Shown: positions 12,851-31,190, counted from the first letter of the stretch. The stretch is 64,000 nt of DNA from Hirsutella rhossiliensis (GCF_020360975.1 NW_025408698.1:1-64000), one strand, 5' to 3'. Notes: a model not told the origin generated them from the sequence alone. A program made the numbers and translations.

Positions 12851-12962
12851 GAAGCCTAAGCTTGATGACGGACCGAGAACATGCCAATGATGACTTTGAT
12901 GTTCTTCCATTGCCTCAACTCCAGGTCCAGACGTTGTTCAATCACTCGGCATATCATCCGGA

Positions 12963-13479
12963 TCATAACACGTAGTACCAGAACAAGGCGGTCTCTTCCT
13001 TGTGCTCCTGCACTCCCATGTAGAGCAGCTCGTCGTAGCCGCCAAACCTGAGGCCGAGTTTCTTGTAGAAGCGACAGCCGCGACATTATTGGACTGCGAC
13101 TCGACTCGGATGCCTGCCACGCCAATCTCCGCGCCCAGCCGACGACGGCGCCGAAGGCGTGGCGCCGTTGCCTGCCCCCGAACCTCGACGTCCAGCGCAA
13201 TGGTGTGCAGGAGCGCCACGTTGTTCCAGTCCTTCAGCGCAAACGCATAGCCATGACCTGCTGGCCGTCGGTCAGCGCAAGAAAGCCTATCGGGTCGTCG
13301 GCTCGGCAAAGTCTTGCTCGTCGAAGCCGTATGTTTTTCGAAGGTGGGAACGGGCGTCGTCTTGATCTCTTGGCCAGAGGCGAGGTGGTCGTATGGCGGC
13401 GATAACTCTGGACACTTCAGGAAAAATCCCGGTCGGCAATGTCCTCGGCCGTCAGCCGCGCTATCCTGGCCACCTTCAT
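12963..13479 (-). CDS. GNAT-family N-acetyltransferase, frameshifted in this assembly
   Basis: The start at 13,479 gives MKVARIARLTAEDIADRDF. A homopolymer frame break at about 13,425 then leads into PEVSRVIAAIRPPRLWPRDQ. A central strand reads VALLHTIALDVEVRG, the usual acetyl-CoA-binding approach. The C-terminus is diagnostic: AGIRVESQSNNVAAVAFYKKLGLRF is spread over two frames, then GGYDELLYMGVQEHKEETA and FWYYVL with TGA at 12,963-12,965. AVAFYKKLGF-like text is the classic last helix of GNAT enzymes. Length is about 172 residues, normal for a single-domain GNAT. It is convergent with the dioxygenase, with 112 bp between stop codons. The substrate (amino acid, polyamine, peptide N-terminus or small metabolite) cannot be assigned. 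Confidence 0.7.
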
Positions 13480-13898
13480 CGATGCTGTGCAAGACTTGAG
13501 CACCGGCGACTATCCAGGCGGGTACTGCGTTACCCCGGCAGTATATTGTATAAGCAATAAACCGCCAGGTTGGAACTCAATGGTGTGGCCTTGTCTCTGT
13601 TCGCGGGGCGGCGAGTGTCGATGGGGCCGTGTAAGTGCGCCTTTCGTTGCCGAGGATGAGCATCAATGACAAGGTGCCTGCAGGACACTGAGGTACTGGA
13701 AATGCATGTCAACGGGCAAATAATGAGTCATCGGCGACAGCCTGAGACGTTGCTGTCCATTGTACGGAGTTACACTTGTCTCATTGTGCATCATCCACCG
13801 CGCTCAGTTCCGACCAGCCTCTCACAGACACCATATAAGAACGGTCTCTCTTCCGCTCTGTCCATCCATTTGACCCGTCGGACCAGACTTCAACGTCA

Positions 13899-14048
13899 GC
13901 ATGTATCCTCCGACGGACCGTTTTGCATCCTTCTTGGCGTCGTCCTCCTCGCCTACGCCTACGGCCTCGTTTGGCGTTCACTCACTTCAGGCCACCATCA
14001 ACGTGGTTCCGCCGTTCAGCCCATGTCGGCAAAGATTGCCGACGTCAG
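13899..14048 (+). pseudogene. Inverted, internally deleted fragment of the siderophore transporter 5' coding region
   Basis: This plus-strand stretch matches the minus-strand text of the neighbouring transporter at about 15,720-15,540. Shared pieces are the CGACGGACCGT..TTGCATC block, CCTACGCCTACGG (AYAYG), the [15 protein letters not shown] coding block and SAKIADV. Compared with the full copy it lacks about 45-50 bp after AYAYG and about 20 bp before SAKIADV, so it cannot encode a transporter segment in one frame. It lies tail to tail against the 3' end of the intact-length copy. It may be the remnant of a second transporter gene or a local inverted duplication. Confidence 0.65.
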
Positions 14049-15915
14049 CCTCGGGGTCGCACAGGACGCTCCGCTGCATATCCAGTGCATAGTATACCCC
14101 ATATCCAGTGAGTCGCATGCACTCTCAAGGGCGCTCAAGGTCGACATCCCCGTTTCAGAAGCGCTGTCCTTGGCCAGCGTCTGCTCGTTGCTCAGCTTGG
14201 GGTTGCGCAGCATCGCGGCAAAGATGAGGGCACGCAGAGGCAGACGCCCGTGATGCAGAGGATGCGCTGGATCGACTGGTACGCATCCACGACGGCTGTC
14301 CTCTCGGGCGTACCCACCGGATAGGCAGCAACAACGTTGGTAAAGGGGTCGGCGTAGGCCGCGGCGGCCAACGTCGAGTTGAGGTCGGCCAGCGTCTCGT
14401 CCAGCTTGGCGGGGAGTAACTGCGACCACATAGCCCCAGACACCGTGTTTCCAAGGGCGGAGCCGACATTGTACATTGCCAGATAGATGCCAGTCATGAC
14501 GGCCAGGTTCTCGTGCTTGAGTCCGACCTGCAGCGAGGCCTGGGCGGTGTATGGAAACATGCCACCGGCGACACCTAGAAGCACCTGGGCGCCGATGACG
14601 CCGGCTCGGCCGCTTCCCGAAGTCGAGCCACGGTAGTGGATGAGAAGGCCAAAGGCGACCATGTACAGGGCGGTTCCGACAACGACAAAGATCTTGAGCC
14701 GGCGCACCTTGAAGACGACCAGGCCAAGGAGGTCCGACAATGACACTGGTGAAGGTAGAGGAGACGACGCGGGTGGCGGCCTTGACGGAAAAGTCAAAGG
14801 CGACCTGCAGCACGGTGAAGAAAGTCGGATTGCATGGTGAAGGCGAAGTTGAGGAAGATGGCGATGCCGAGGAGCCCAGACGGAGCGGTCCTTGATGAGG
14901 AAAAGGGCACCAGCGGGTGGCGCCTTGAGTTCCCAGAGGACGAAGACGGGGATGCACAAGACGCCGACGACTGGGGGCGATGACCGACGCGCTTCTCCAC
15001 TTGCTCTGAAGCCTCCGGCAAGTCAGGGGCACGAGGATGAGGGCAAAGGGGCAACCATGAGGACGGGGCCAATGACATCGAGGAGCCAGAAGAGCTCCAG
15101 AGTCAAGCTGCGGAAGCCGAGTATCTCAAACGAGGAGCGATAGTTGGTCAGACGCCCCTCCTTGTGGGCACGGCGAGCGACGACGCCGAGGCTGAGGATG
15201 AGAGGCATGGCGCAGAGTGGAAAGATGATGCACCACATGGCAACGCCCCAGCGCCAGGTGGTGGCGGCGAGGACGGCTTCCGAGATGTTGCCACTGACCC
15301 AGGTGTTGATGATGAAGGGAAGGGCGGGGATGTAGCTGAAGAAGAGACGGGCACGGGTCGAGGAGATGTCGGCGATGATAACCTCGACGAGCAGAATAAT
15401 CATGGTGTAGCCGATCTGGTAGATGACACTGCCACCAGCAAAGGTGTCGATGTTGTTGGACACGGCCTCGACAACGGTGCCGACAACGTAAAGGAAGACG
15501 GCCACGCAAAGGGCTCGACGCGGCCAAAGACGTCGGCAATCTTGGCCGACACAGGCTGGGCGGCGGCGGCAATGACGGCGCGAACCACGTTGATGGTGGC
15601 CTGAAGCGAGTGGACGCCGAACGAGGCCGATGCGACGGGCTGGTAGGCGTAGCGCAGGGTGCCGTCGAGCCCGTAGGCGTAGGCAGGAGGAAGACGCCTG
15701 AAAGATGCAAATACGGTCCGTCGGGAGATGCTCGCCGACAGGGCCTCGACGCGAGGCGACGCCAGGCGACGTGAGGTCCTGACGGCGGCGGCGGCCGAAG
15801 GGCGCCTGGATGGGCGCGATGGGCGGCGTTGTCGGCGTCGAGGGGATGGGTGCCGTCGTCCGCGCCGAGGTGGCGGGCGGCCTTCATCGGTATTTGGCGA
15901 TGGCGACGTTGCCAT
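14016..15915 (-). CDS. MFS siderophore-iron transporter (Mir/ARN type), frameshifted in this assembly
   Basis: The text follows the fungal siderophore:H+ symporter family closely. It has [18 protein letters not shown] in the first membrane segment, [33 protein letters not shown] (the MFS loop 2-3 motif), [80 protein letters not shown] and [20 protein letters not shown]. About 12-14 membrane segments are expected. The start at 15,915 ([14 protein letters not shown]) is chosen because the region before it is a GAG/CTC microsatellite. The end is uncertain: the minus frame through [20 protein letters not shown] runs to a stop at 14,016, overlapping the inverted fragment. At least four indels break it (about 15,690, 15,500, 15,060 and 14,240). 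It imports ferric siderophores at the plasma or vesicle membrane. The paired SreA-like sites upstream fit iron repression. Confidence 0.85.
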
Positions 15916-15968
15916 GCTGACGGATGTGCGGGTGCGGTGATGATGATGCTGGTAGCTGATGAGTGTGG

Positions 15969-16035
15969 CGAGGAGGAGGAGGAGGCGGAGGAGGAGGAGG
16001 CGGAGGAGGAGGAGGAGGCGGAGGAGGAGGAGGAC
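15969..16035. repeat. GAG/GCG trinucleotide microsatellite
   Basis: About 65 bp of nearly pure GAG and GCG triplets lie just upstream of the chosen transporter start. On the minus strand it reads as poly-Ser or poly-Leu depending on frame, so it is probably 5' leader and not coding. Confidence 0.85.
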
Positions 16036-16333
16036 GAGACGACGTGGGAAGATTTCAGCAAGCAAGCCGGCAGCTAATGAAGCAGCTGGTCAGTGGCCGG
16101 TCTGTCGAGCAGGCAGGCGGTCGTTCTTAACTATACCAATAGAATGAAAAATAATACAGGCTCCGGATGCGGGTGGTCGTTCGGTGGAATCAACAGGTCG
16201 CGTGTACAGCAGTCTCGACCTCAACGTTGATGAGGCGACAATGTCTGTTCCAGTCTTGAAGCCTACTTTCCGCCTGTCACTGACACGCACAGCAAACTCT
16301 AGAAAAAAAGAGAAAGGTAAAATCTCGTGGCTG

Positions 16334-16353
16334 TTATCAGATGGATCTGATAA
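16334..16353. promoter_or_regulatory. Paired inverted ATCTGATAA sites (SreA/iron-GATA factor)
   Basis: TTATCAGAT (16,334-16,342) and ATCTGATAA (16,345-16,353) form a near-perfect palindrome with a two-base centre. ATCWGATAA is the extended site of fungal iron-responsive GATA repressors (SreA, Urbs1, Sre1 class), longer than the generic HGATAR. It lies about 420 bp upstream of the siderophore transporter start and so is well placed to repress that gene when iron is plentiful. The match and position are seen; the function is inferred. Confidence 0.65.
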
Positions 16354-17883
16354 TCATGCGACGGATCCGCTCGTTAGCTTCAGCTGGGCGTAGCGCGCCC
16401 AGCGGCGACGAGCCGAAAGGGCCGATGCCGCTTTGACCTTTCCATGCGGCTGGAGTCACCAGCCGGCCTGATGAAAAGGCGGAGGCGAGAGGAGATAATA
16501 AAAGACGCACGACGAAAAACGTGGTTGCCGGGAGGTCAGACGAGTGGGGGGTGGCGGCCGGATGTTGGGTTCAACCTCGAGACAAGAAGTCAACCCGACT
16601 TATGATATACATAATTACACAGTACATTACATGTAGGCTCTCCCGTGTGGCTTTCACCACGCCACCTGCTCGCTGTCGGTCGCAGGAAGCGAGAGCGAGC
16701 ATGTACAGAACAGACTGTCGGCTCTTCATCTTCATCTTCTTGACAGCATGGGCTTCAAGACGTTCGGTGTCTTTGCTTTGCTCCGCCAAGAGCCCGCGGG
16801 CAACATTCACACCGAGACGGCCGACGACAAAGGCCTCTCTGGGTACGTACTCCGTACGGAGAGCAGCCTGCCTGGTACAGTACCTACCTATTGTACTGTA
16901 CCGTACCTACCTTGGTAGATCGCCAACTGACTCGCGCACCGAGTTGCGGACAGCGACAACTAGTACGGGCAAAGCCCAGCGATAGCAGCAAATGCACAGC
17001 CGAGACACACATCCAGCCTAGCTGTATTAAGGTCACCGCTACAGTACGAGCGGATGCCACCGCTGATTGCCTCGGAATCCGGACCCGCTGCCAGCTTGGC
17101 CTGGTACAACCCGCCTGTGTCTCGACAGCCGGCTGGAGTGACGGGCAAATGGGAGACAAGGTCTGAGACAGGGTGCGAGATGGGATGCGTTCTCGTCGGA
17201 TTGTTAATTAATTTAGCCTTCTGCCCAAGGGTTCATCCAGGCATCAAGCCCGCTTGCATTCCTTGAAACTCGTGGGCCCATGCTTAATGGTTCTGTATCC
17301 TTGCAGCGCGCACTCAAATTCGGGACGGAAAAAGAATGTCCCCACTTGCCCAAAACTCCCCTTGCCTTGAACATGACTACCTAATTACTTGCGAAACCGC
17401 CCGATGCGCCCTCGGATGAACCGTCCGCCTTCCTTTCTCGAGATTGGGTCGTGTGTTGCCATGCTCTCTCGCATTACAAGTGACTTGAAACCCGCCGCTT
17501 GCCTCTCTGTTGCTCCATCGAAAGCATCTTTCCCGAGGTTGAATGCCGAAGACATGGCTATTTCAGTCAGAGGCCACTCCCGTCACCCATGGGCCTCGAG
17601 TCATCGTGACAGGCTCACCTCGCTCCCTCTCCCGAGGCCTGACTAGTGTCTTTGTCTGATCTACGATCCGAACAACAGGAATCTGCCCTACCTCGATCCA
17701 GAAGTCCACCAACACTCGGCAATCGTGACACGGGACAGATTAAAAGCCCCTCCCTTTCCTCTCTCCCTTGCCTTCCCCCCGGCCTCTGCTCTCGAATTCT
17801 TGAAAACAAGCTGCCAACCACGCCTCGCTCGCCATCTCTCTTCTGACATCTTTCGCCTCGTCCTTCAAAAAGGAAACGCCGCC
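16354..17883. other. Intergenic between divergent promoters, no supported gene
   Basis: Only short frames without recognisable motifs occur. The last 150 bp before 17,884 are pyrimidine-rich (CCTCTCCC type runs), typical of a fungal leader and promoter for the small secreted protein. Confidence 0.5.
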
Positions 17884-18420
17884 ATGCAGTCCCGTCTCGC
17901 CGCCCTCCTCGCCGCCCTCGCCGCCGCCTCGTCGGCCTCGGCAGAAGTAAACTATCTGGCCGCCATGCCCGCCGCCCTCAACACCCCCCATGCCCTGCTC
18001 CCCCGGCAGACGGGAGGCGCCTCGCCCACCATCCCCACTGAGTGCTACAGCGCCATCGTCTCCCTCTTCAGCTCGTGCCCACCCCGCCCCGAGGTCCAGT
18101 CCGCCCTCGAGGCCGACCTCGCGCGCAAGCCGCCCGCCGACCTCTGCAGCTTCACCACCCCGCCCAACCTTTCCGCCCAGTTTTCCTCGTACAGCTCCCA
18201 GCTCGACTCGTGGTCCTCGCGCAACGCAAACCAGCTCACCGCCTGCTCCAACCTCCCCAACATAAACGCCTTCTCCGCCTGTGGTTCAGACCGCTCCAGC
18301 TCAACCCCCGCCGCCAACGCCGTCTCCAGCAGCACCCGGTCCGGCAACGCCCCGGCCCGCCAGAATGGCATGGCTGCCGCCGCCGTCGTCGCCTTTGGCT
18401 TGGCCGTTGCTATCTTGTAG
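17884..18420 (+). CDS. Small secreted, probably GPI-anchored protein
   Basis: This is an intact single-exon frame of 178 residues. The in-frame ATG at 17,725 is rejected because 17,884 opens a clean signal peptide (MQSRLAALLAALAAASSASA). The mature part has five cysteines in CYSAI, SCPPRP, LCSFTTPP, ACSNL and ACGSD contexts. A Ser/Ala-rich stretch follows, then a hydrophobic tail (AAAAVVAFGLAVAIL) that ends the protein directly, as in GPI-anchor signals. Codon third positions are almost all C or G, suggesting strong expression. It resembles the fungal infection-structure/cell-wall protein type by layout only; I do not recognise a named family. It is convergent with sec27. Confidence 0.75.
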   Translation: MQSRLAALLAALAAASSASAEVNYLAAMPAALNTPHALLPRQTGGASPTIPTECYSAIVSLFSSCPPRPEVQSALEADLARKPPADLCSFTTPPNLSAQFSSYSSQLDSWSSRNANQLTACSNLPNINAFSACGSDRSSSTPAANAVSSSTRSGNAPARQNGMAAAAVVAFGLAVAIL

Positions 18421-18801
18421 AGACAGGAAAAGGAAGCAAGGGATGCATGTCGGTATTGAGCGACTTCTTCATCACTTTAAAGAATAATAGCATTGCATGT
18501 GGGTTGGTTCAGGCGCAAAGAGGTCAGCAATGATTTTCAAGCATCCCAACAACTTGCATATATATACTTGTCCATGTCACTTCAACTCAGTGCCTTCTGT
18601 GCATCTTTTTGATCAAAAAATAAAACATATAGTTTCGAGAACCGTTCTATCCAGTTCACTGGGCAGGCGCCAATGGTCGACAGTGACAGCGCCCATGGCT
18701 GGCTCGCTCCACCTTGCGGATTGGCCTGCTCCAGTATTGACATCTTCGTCCCGCCATCTACTTTTGCAACAGAAATACAGCAGAGAGCGCCTAGCCATTC
18801 C

Positions 18802-21627
18802 TCATCCTCCGCGTTCTCCTCGTCCTCCTTGCCTCGCCCCTCCGTCCTCCTCCTCCTCCTCCTCCGCGTCCACGGCCGGCGCCTGTTTCTCGGCAACGGG
18901 AGCCTCTCCATTTGCCCCCGCCACGTTCGTCTTGTCCAGTGCGTCGCCGCCTTCGCGTTCCGCTTGCAACCACGCGTCCCACTCGGGGAACAGCTCCGCG
19001 TCCTCGTCAGGGACCCCGATGAGCTTTGCCACCCGTCCCTTCTTGCCCTTGTCCAGACTCTCTTTCCAGTCCTTGACGATGGAGGCGGCCAGACTGGGCT
19101 TATGTTTGCGCGAAAAGCACCGCTTCGGCCAGACGGCCAGTCTTGGTCAGCATTTCGACGCAGCCGTCGACATCTCCCAGGAGCCAGTAGCATGAGAACG
19201 CGACATTGTGCGTTGCCCTCCGCTTGAGCAGCCAGCTTGAAAGCCCTTGCCGGTCGCCAGTGGACGAGTGCAGCAAAGCAGAGAGCCGAGGTCTTTGGCA
19301 TGTGCGAAGCACTCCGCAGCAAGAGCCATCCCATCCCGCCAGAGCCGCGTCGCCTACCGTCTTCCACTTATGGTCCGCGTCCGCCTTGCGCGCCAGGTCC
19401 AGGGCGATATCGAGCTGGTTGAGGCCGAGCGAGGTCGAACTTGTGCTCCGGGTCTGTCGCCACCTCAAGGCCAACTCCTTGTGGCCTTGGCCTTCCAGAA
19501 TCTCGCGATTTTGTTCAGCTGGTCCACGGGAATGGTCGGCAGCAGCTCGGCCGCCGTCTCCATGTCGTCGCGGGTACCAAGGTTTGGTATTCCAACACGG
19601 GAAGCGACAGGGCAAACGAGGTGACGTTGACATCCTTGTCCGCGAGGTAGATGCGAGAGTCTCTTTGGATGTATCCAAGGACATATATCGGCTTGTCAAA
19701 GTGGGAAACGGTATACGTCTGGTCGCCAACCAGGTAATTGAGTCGGTTCGTGCTATTGGTGTAGATGAAGCAGTCCCCGACCCATTCGCCTGTCCGAACA
19801 CTGTCTGGGGTCAGCCTAGGCCGCTGAGGCGCGACGCGACCGCCGGGCTTACCTTTCGCTGATATCCGTGATGACTTCAAACGCGGCCTCGACGCCATCC
19901 TCGTTCACCTGACCGGCCTGCACTGCCTCGACATAGTTTTCTCAGGAGAATCGCAGCACGTAAAGGTGTCGTCGCATGCAATCGCAATAAGTTCACCGCT
20001 ATCCGACCAATAGACCTGCGCAATGTCAGTGCCCCGAGTTCATCAGCTGTGGCAAGCTCACGAACCTGCTTGGGCTCAACCTCGATCCTTCGGACGAGGC
20101 CGCCCGTGGCCCAGTCGAAAAAGGAGACGCCGCCCTGACCAATGACGCCGAGCAAGACACCGCCGGTGAGGCCCTCCGCCTGGAAACCCACGTCCAGGCC
20201 GCCGCTCTTTTCAATAAAGTTCTTGTACACCTTGACGCTCATGGGCGATTCGCGGATAGCGAAATCGTTGCTGTTTTCCTTGGACGCCCAGACGAAATCC
20301 AGCGCAGAGCCAAAGGCCTTGTTGCGCCAGGCCAGAGCCGTGTAGATGATGTATTCGCCGTCTCCGCACACAGCGACGAAGCGGCCGTTGGGAGTGTAGC
20401 AGCGTCTGCGGATAGACTTCGCACGTTCCGAGGTCTTTGTGGGAGGCTGATTGGCTCATTGTCCTTGATGCTGGCATCTACAGACTTGTCAGCAGTCGAA
20501 GCTTTAGATACTCGACGCGCAGCTCAACTTGCCTCCTTGATGATGGAGGACACAACTTCGTTGTGTCTGGCCCAGATGAGTTTTCAGAGGCGTCCATGGA
20601 CACGGCGGGCTCTTCGCGGCCCAGCTTGACGACGACGGCGCCATCGTCAAAGCCCACGGCGACGCCTTGCTGTCCCTTTTGATAGGCAATGCACCACGCT
20701 CGTTCGAGGCTGTAGTTCAGGGACTGTTCGAATCGGTACGTGTTCGCGTGCCAGACTCGGATGGTGCCGTCCTCGGAGCCGGAGATGATGACGGGCAACT
20801 CGGGGTGGTAGCATGCAAAAGAGACGTTGTTGGTGTGGCCCTCGAGGGTTGCAATCAACGACTTGGTCGTGTAGTCCCACACCTTGATGGTTCGGTCGTC
20901 GGACGTGGTGAGCAGGTAGGGCTTATCGGAGTGAGGGTAGTAGTCGACGTGGTTGACGCCCTTGGTCTCGTGCGCCTCCAGAGTGAAGTTGGCAGTGGCC
21001 GAGCCTAGGCTCCAGATCTTGACGGTGCGGTCGAGGCAGGCCGAGGCAAACGTGTTTGTGTCTTTGGGGTTGATGGCGAGGCCCATAACATAGTGACTGT
21101 GTCCCTCGTAGACCTGCACGCATTTCCAGCCCTTGTCCCAATCCCACAGCTTGATGGTCATGTCGTCGGACGCGGTGAGGATAAAGGGCAGGGTCGGGTG
21201 GACAGCGATGGCTCGAATGTAGTCCGGATGCGCCTCGAACGAAGTGATCTTTTCCGACGTGTTGTAGTTATAGACGCGCAATTGGAAGTCGTCGGAACCG
21301 CAGACGATCCAATTCTTGCGCGAGACGAATCGGCCGGCGCGAACGGGGACGTCGGTGAGCTCGAAAGTCTTCACGATTTGCTGCGTCTCGTAAGACCAGA
21401 TGTATGCATGGCCTGCAGAGGTTTAGATGTGGCGAATAATAGTGAAGTCGGTGTACGCACCGCTATAGAGGTCGTGAGAATCCATGGCTCATGCGGGTGA
21501 AAGTCGATTCCCTTCACTCGTTCGCTGCGAGCGAACAGTTGGCGCTGTGAGGGCAGATGGAGAGTCAGCGCACAATCCTGGCCTAGAAGCCGGAGAGACT
21601 GGCACTGACCTTGACGTCCAATCTCAT
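18802..21627 (-). CDS. sec27: Coatomer subunit beta' (Sec27/COPB2), frameshifted in this assembly
   Basis: Exon 1 is MRLDVK (21,627-21,610). A short intron then gives RQLFARSERVKGIDFHPHEP. WD repeats run to about 20,550, with the family-specific strings NWIVCGSDDFQLRVYNYN, DYIRAIAVHPTLPFILTAS, DMTIKLWDWDKGW, GHSHYVMGLAINPKDTN and HTNNVSFACYHPELPVIIS. The second half shows VGDCFIYTNSTNRLNYLVGD, SRIYLADKDVNVTSFALSLP, the alpha-solenoid LNQLDIALDLARKADADHKW, then RLAEAVLFAQTY, DEDAELFPEWDAWLQ and an acidic tail. It is a COPI coat subunit for retrograde Golgi-to-ER transport and binds dilysine cargo. Introns lie at about 21,420-21,470 and 19,803-19,855. Breaks at about 20,500, 20,150, 19,560, 19,420 and 19,160 are small indels, unlikely to be real in an essential single-copy gene. 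The exact C-terminus is uncertain. Confidence 0.95.
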
Positions 21628-23765
21628 CGTGTCGGCGGGTGGATGCCCTGAGCTGCCGGTGCAAAGCTCTTATCCAGCCCGAGGATCGGCGACTCGAGGT
21701 GTAGACTGAGGAAGGGAGACGTGGCGGTCACCGGCGTAGTGGGCTTTCGCTCTCGCCAACAACCACCATGCAACAGGGGCAGGATCGGGATATTTTCAGG
21801 CAGAGGGAAGAGGCGTTGCTGCATCGATGGAGGCCGAAGGTATACAGCTGTTGTTGTCGTGCTGAAGCGAACCGAAAGGCTTGGGATGAGCTCGTGGGAA
21901 ATGTGCGGTAAATGCCCCCATAGCATGGCTCTACCAGAATGGAAGGCTGCTGCTTCTGCCAGGCTGGCCACGCGCCTGGATTGTCAGGTATCAACCAGCT
22001 GCAGAACGGCGGGTACCTTGTGCTTGTACCTGCGGGGCTTCGAGATTCGCCTACGGGTTACTACGTGTCCATTGCTGTCAAGAGAACGATCAATTGCACC
22101 TGGATTGTCTCCCGGTACAAGGCAATTGATGGCTGCGTATCTCCTCTTATAGGACCAACTCGTGGACTACCTTCCTTGCCAGAGCCATGTTTGACCTCGA
22201 TAGGGCCGCGTGTGCCCTTGGTCGGGAACGGGCTCAGACGGGTCAGATCTCGCCGCGGCTGCGCAATGAGATGGACGCCCCATTCGCTTGCTGGCTGCTC
22301 TCAGCACTCGCCATTTTGGACGAAAGCTAATACTCCGTACAAACACCTCTTGACCCCTTGCCCGAGATGTGCCTGGCAAGGTGCGCCTGGTCCTGGACAT
22401 TTACAAGGTAGGAAGGTGGGTTAGTAATCAAATGAGGCCGCCCAGGCTCAGACCACAACCAATGACTCGTCTTATGTCGCCCTGCTGGAATTAAAGGGGA
22501 AAAGGGCGAATGAATATTTTCTTTTCTTCTTGTTTGAAGCAGTAGGCCCCTCTGCCCTCCAGTAAGCCGCATTCATTTGTTCGTATCCGTACTGTCCTGT
22601 GCGGATATGCACCGGGTGTTCTGGCGAGTAACTTCTGCGGTGCCGGTCTGCCCTATCTTATCTCGAAGCACCGTGCGTCACCTTTTGTTTCTGTTCATGT
22701 GCGCACTGACAAGACGGGCAGGATTCCGGAATGGCTCTCTCAGTTCGAGAAGCAGACACAGTGCGCATTCTATGCCCCCTTGCAATGGCTGACCGTCCCT
22801 TGCCCTGCCTTAGTACTAATTACCTAGTACCTTAAGGTACCTAGGTGGTCAAGCCCCGTGAATGATTTCATAGCCCGAGCCAGGGTACCTCCAAACCCCG
22901 TGTTTTGTATAGCAGTACCCCATGGCATCTGCCGGCGCCTGAGGCACATTCCCCGAGATACCTCGACCCGAGGTGCGGGTACTAACCGTAGCACAATATA
23001 CCTGCATTTGGGCCCCCTTTCCTTCGTCCGAGGCTCCATTTCACCAGCGTCGTTTGTGCTGCTGCTTCGCCTCGTCGTTGCCGTCATCTACCCCTTCTCC
23101 CAACGAAACACGTACAAACCTTGCGCAGCCTCTCTCTCCCTCTGTCCCTTTTGTCTCCCCAAGTTCCAGCACCAAGAGATCTTGACCCTTTGCCAGCCTT
23201 GTTCAGCGGCGATTCGCCTTCCTCAGCCACGCCGGCCGCTCGTCATCCACCCCTCGTCTCATCTCCCTCGACCCGGCCTCGTCTTCTGTCGTTTCCGCCC
23301 TCTCTAGCCAGCTGCCAGTCCTCAACTATCTGCATCCTCAGGCCTACCTTAGCCTGGTCGACTACTGACCCAGTCTCGCACCCTCTTTCGGTCAAGGCGC
23401 CTTTCGCGCAGCTGGAGGCTTCAGGCGTCTGCGGGGTTGCATTGCGCATGCCAACTCTGCCACTACCACCCACTTCCAGGCCAACCTGTCACCAACAGCC
23501 ACCCTGGGATAAGCAACTCGGCCGCGATCCCACTTCGTCGCCACCGGGGAGAAAGCACTAGCCCTCCATTCCATCTGGCACCCTCCGTCCCGACAGCTGA
23601 ACTGCGTTGCGCCGACCCGGCGTCTCCTCTCTCCCCTTTATCCTGACTGACCGACCATCGCCATTCAAAATACCCATTTGCCCCGCGTCTTGAGCTGTCA
23701 CGATCCCTACCAACCGCCCGTCCTTGTCGTCCTCCGCCGTCCCCGCTTCCACGCATACCGCCACT
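21628..23765. other. 2.1-kb divergent promoter region of sec27 and sch9
   Basis: No conserved coding text is visible. The last 700 bp before 23,766 are strongly pyrimidine-rich on the plus strand (CTTCTCC, CCTCTCTC runs), consistent with a long transcribed leader for the kinase gene. Short frames in it are composition-driven. Confidence 0.5.
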
Positions 23766-25992
<2,227 letters not shown>

Positions 25993-27077
25993 ACTGATGA
26001 GGTGGCGAGGGGGGGAAAGGTGCAAGGCCGAGACAAAGGACCACGGCGGGAGCGTGATGAATGTACCATTGAGATGGGGAGTTTTGGCAGGTAACATGGA
26101 TACGAGGTACACTGTGTTGGACAGCATTGATGACTTGTCCGTGATTTGTTTGTGTGGAAGTGGCGGCGGGAAGCTGGGTTAGATGTAGCATGGTGTGCGG
26201 AGAGGACAGAATACATGACGAGGGTACGCGAGAGGACTTGGCCTGGCCTACGAAACGGACGAGAGGGTGAGAGTTGTATGTGTGTACCCGTGTTGGAAGA
26301 GCCGCGCAACAATGCCAACTAGGTATTCTATTGCCGTGCCTTGCATCTGTAAATGGTGGCCAAGGAAGGGCGGCAAGGTCGGGTAACACGGGGGAGGGCG
26401 GGGAATGAGGGAAGAGGAGACCAAGAGCTGCATTTGTATGTACTGTAGAAAGGATGACGTCGTCGCCTGGACAAATACTTGGCCGTTTGCTACAATTACC
26501 GCTGCTTGATGCCGAGGATGCGCGATATAGGGTAGGTCCAGTAGGTAGGAGCATGGAGAGAGCAAGGCGGGACACCAAGGCGGGGCACCGGGGAGCTATG
26601 GTGCCCCTCATCATTCTCACCCCTTCCCACCCGGATTCAACCCCTCCCTCGTCCAGCTCCGGCTCCTCTCGCCTTACCTCACCTCACCTCGTCCTCGTCG
26701 TCGCTCCATCCAGGCATCGAAGGCGGCGGAATCAGACGTCCAGTATTTGAAGGCTCCACCGTCCAAACCGACTCAACCGACGGCAAGCTCGGCCACTGGA
26801 GAGCGCGGTTATCTCGGTTGACCCTGACGCTCCTCGATAGCTTCCGCTTGCTCCGCCCAGACAGACTTTAGCGAGAAGAGGTATCCACTCACTCGGCCAC
26901 CTTGGAGGCCAACAATACACTCCCCGGTAAGTGGACAGCTTCAAATCCTATCTTGCCAGTCCAGGCCCGTCCTCTCCGATCACGCCTGGCTCCGCTTCGG
27001 CTCCTCATAACAGCGGCTACTAACCTGCCTTTGCTCAAGTAATCCCATCTTCCTTCGTTATTCTATTGACGGCAAAA
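25993..27077. other. Intergenic and leader region of the glucose-6-phosphate isomerase gene
   Basis: No supported coding region. The part from about 26,600 is CT-rich (CACCTCACCTCG) and probably holds the promoter and 5' leader, with a possible leader intron ending just before 27,078. Confidence 0.45.
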
Positions 27078-31183
<4,106 letters not shown>

Positions 31184-31190
31184 TATATAA
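31184..31190 (+). promoter_or_regulatory. TATA box of the mannitol-1-phosphate dehydrogenase gene
   Basis: TATATAA in a GC-rich surround, 187 bp before the ATG and followed by a CT-rich leader (CCGTCTCTCG type). The contrast with its surroundings makes this a better than average call. Confidence 0.55.

Noticed and set aside
18582..19367. 261-codon minus-strand frame as a separate gene
   Set aside because: It reads the wrong frame of the sec27 3' half; the conserved text moves between frames because of indels.
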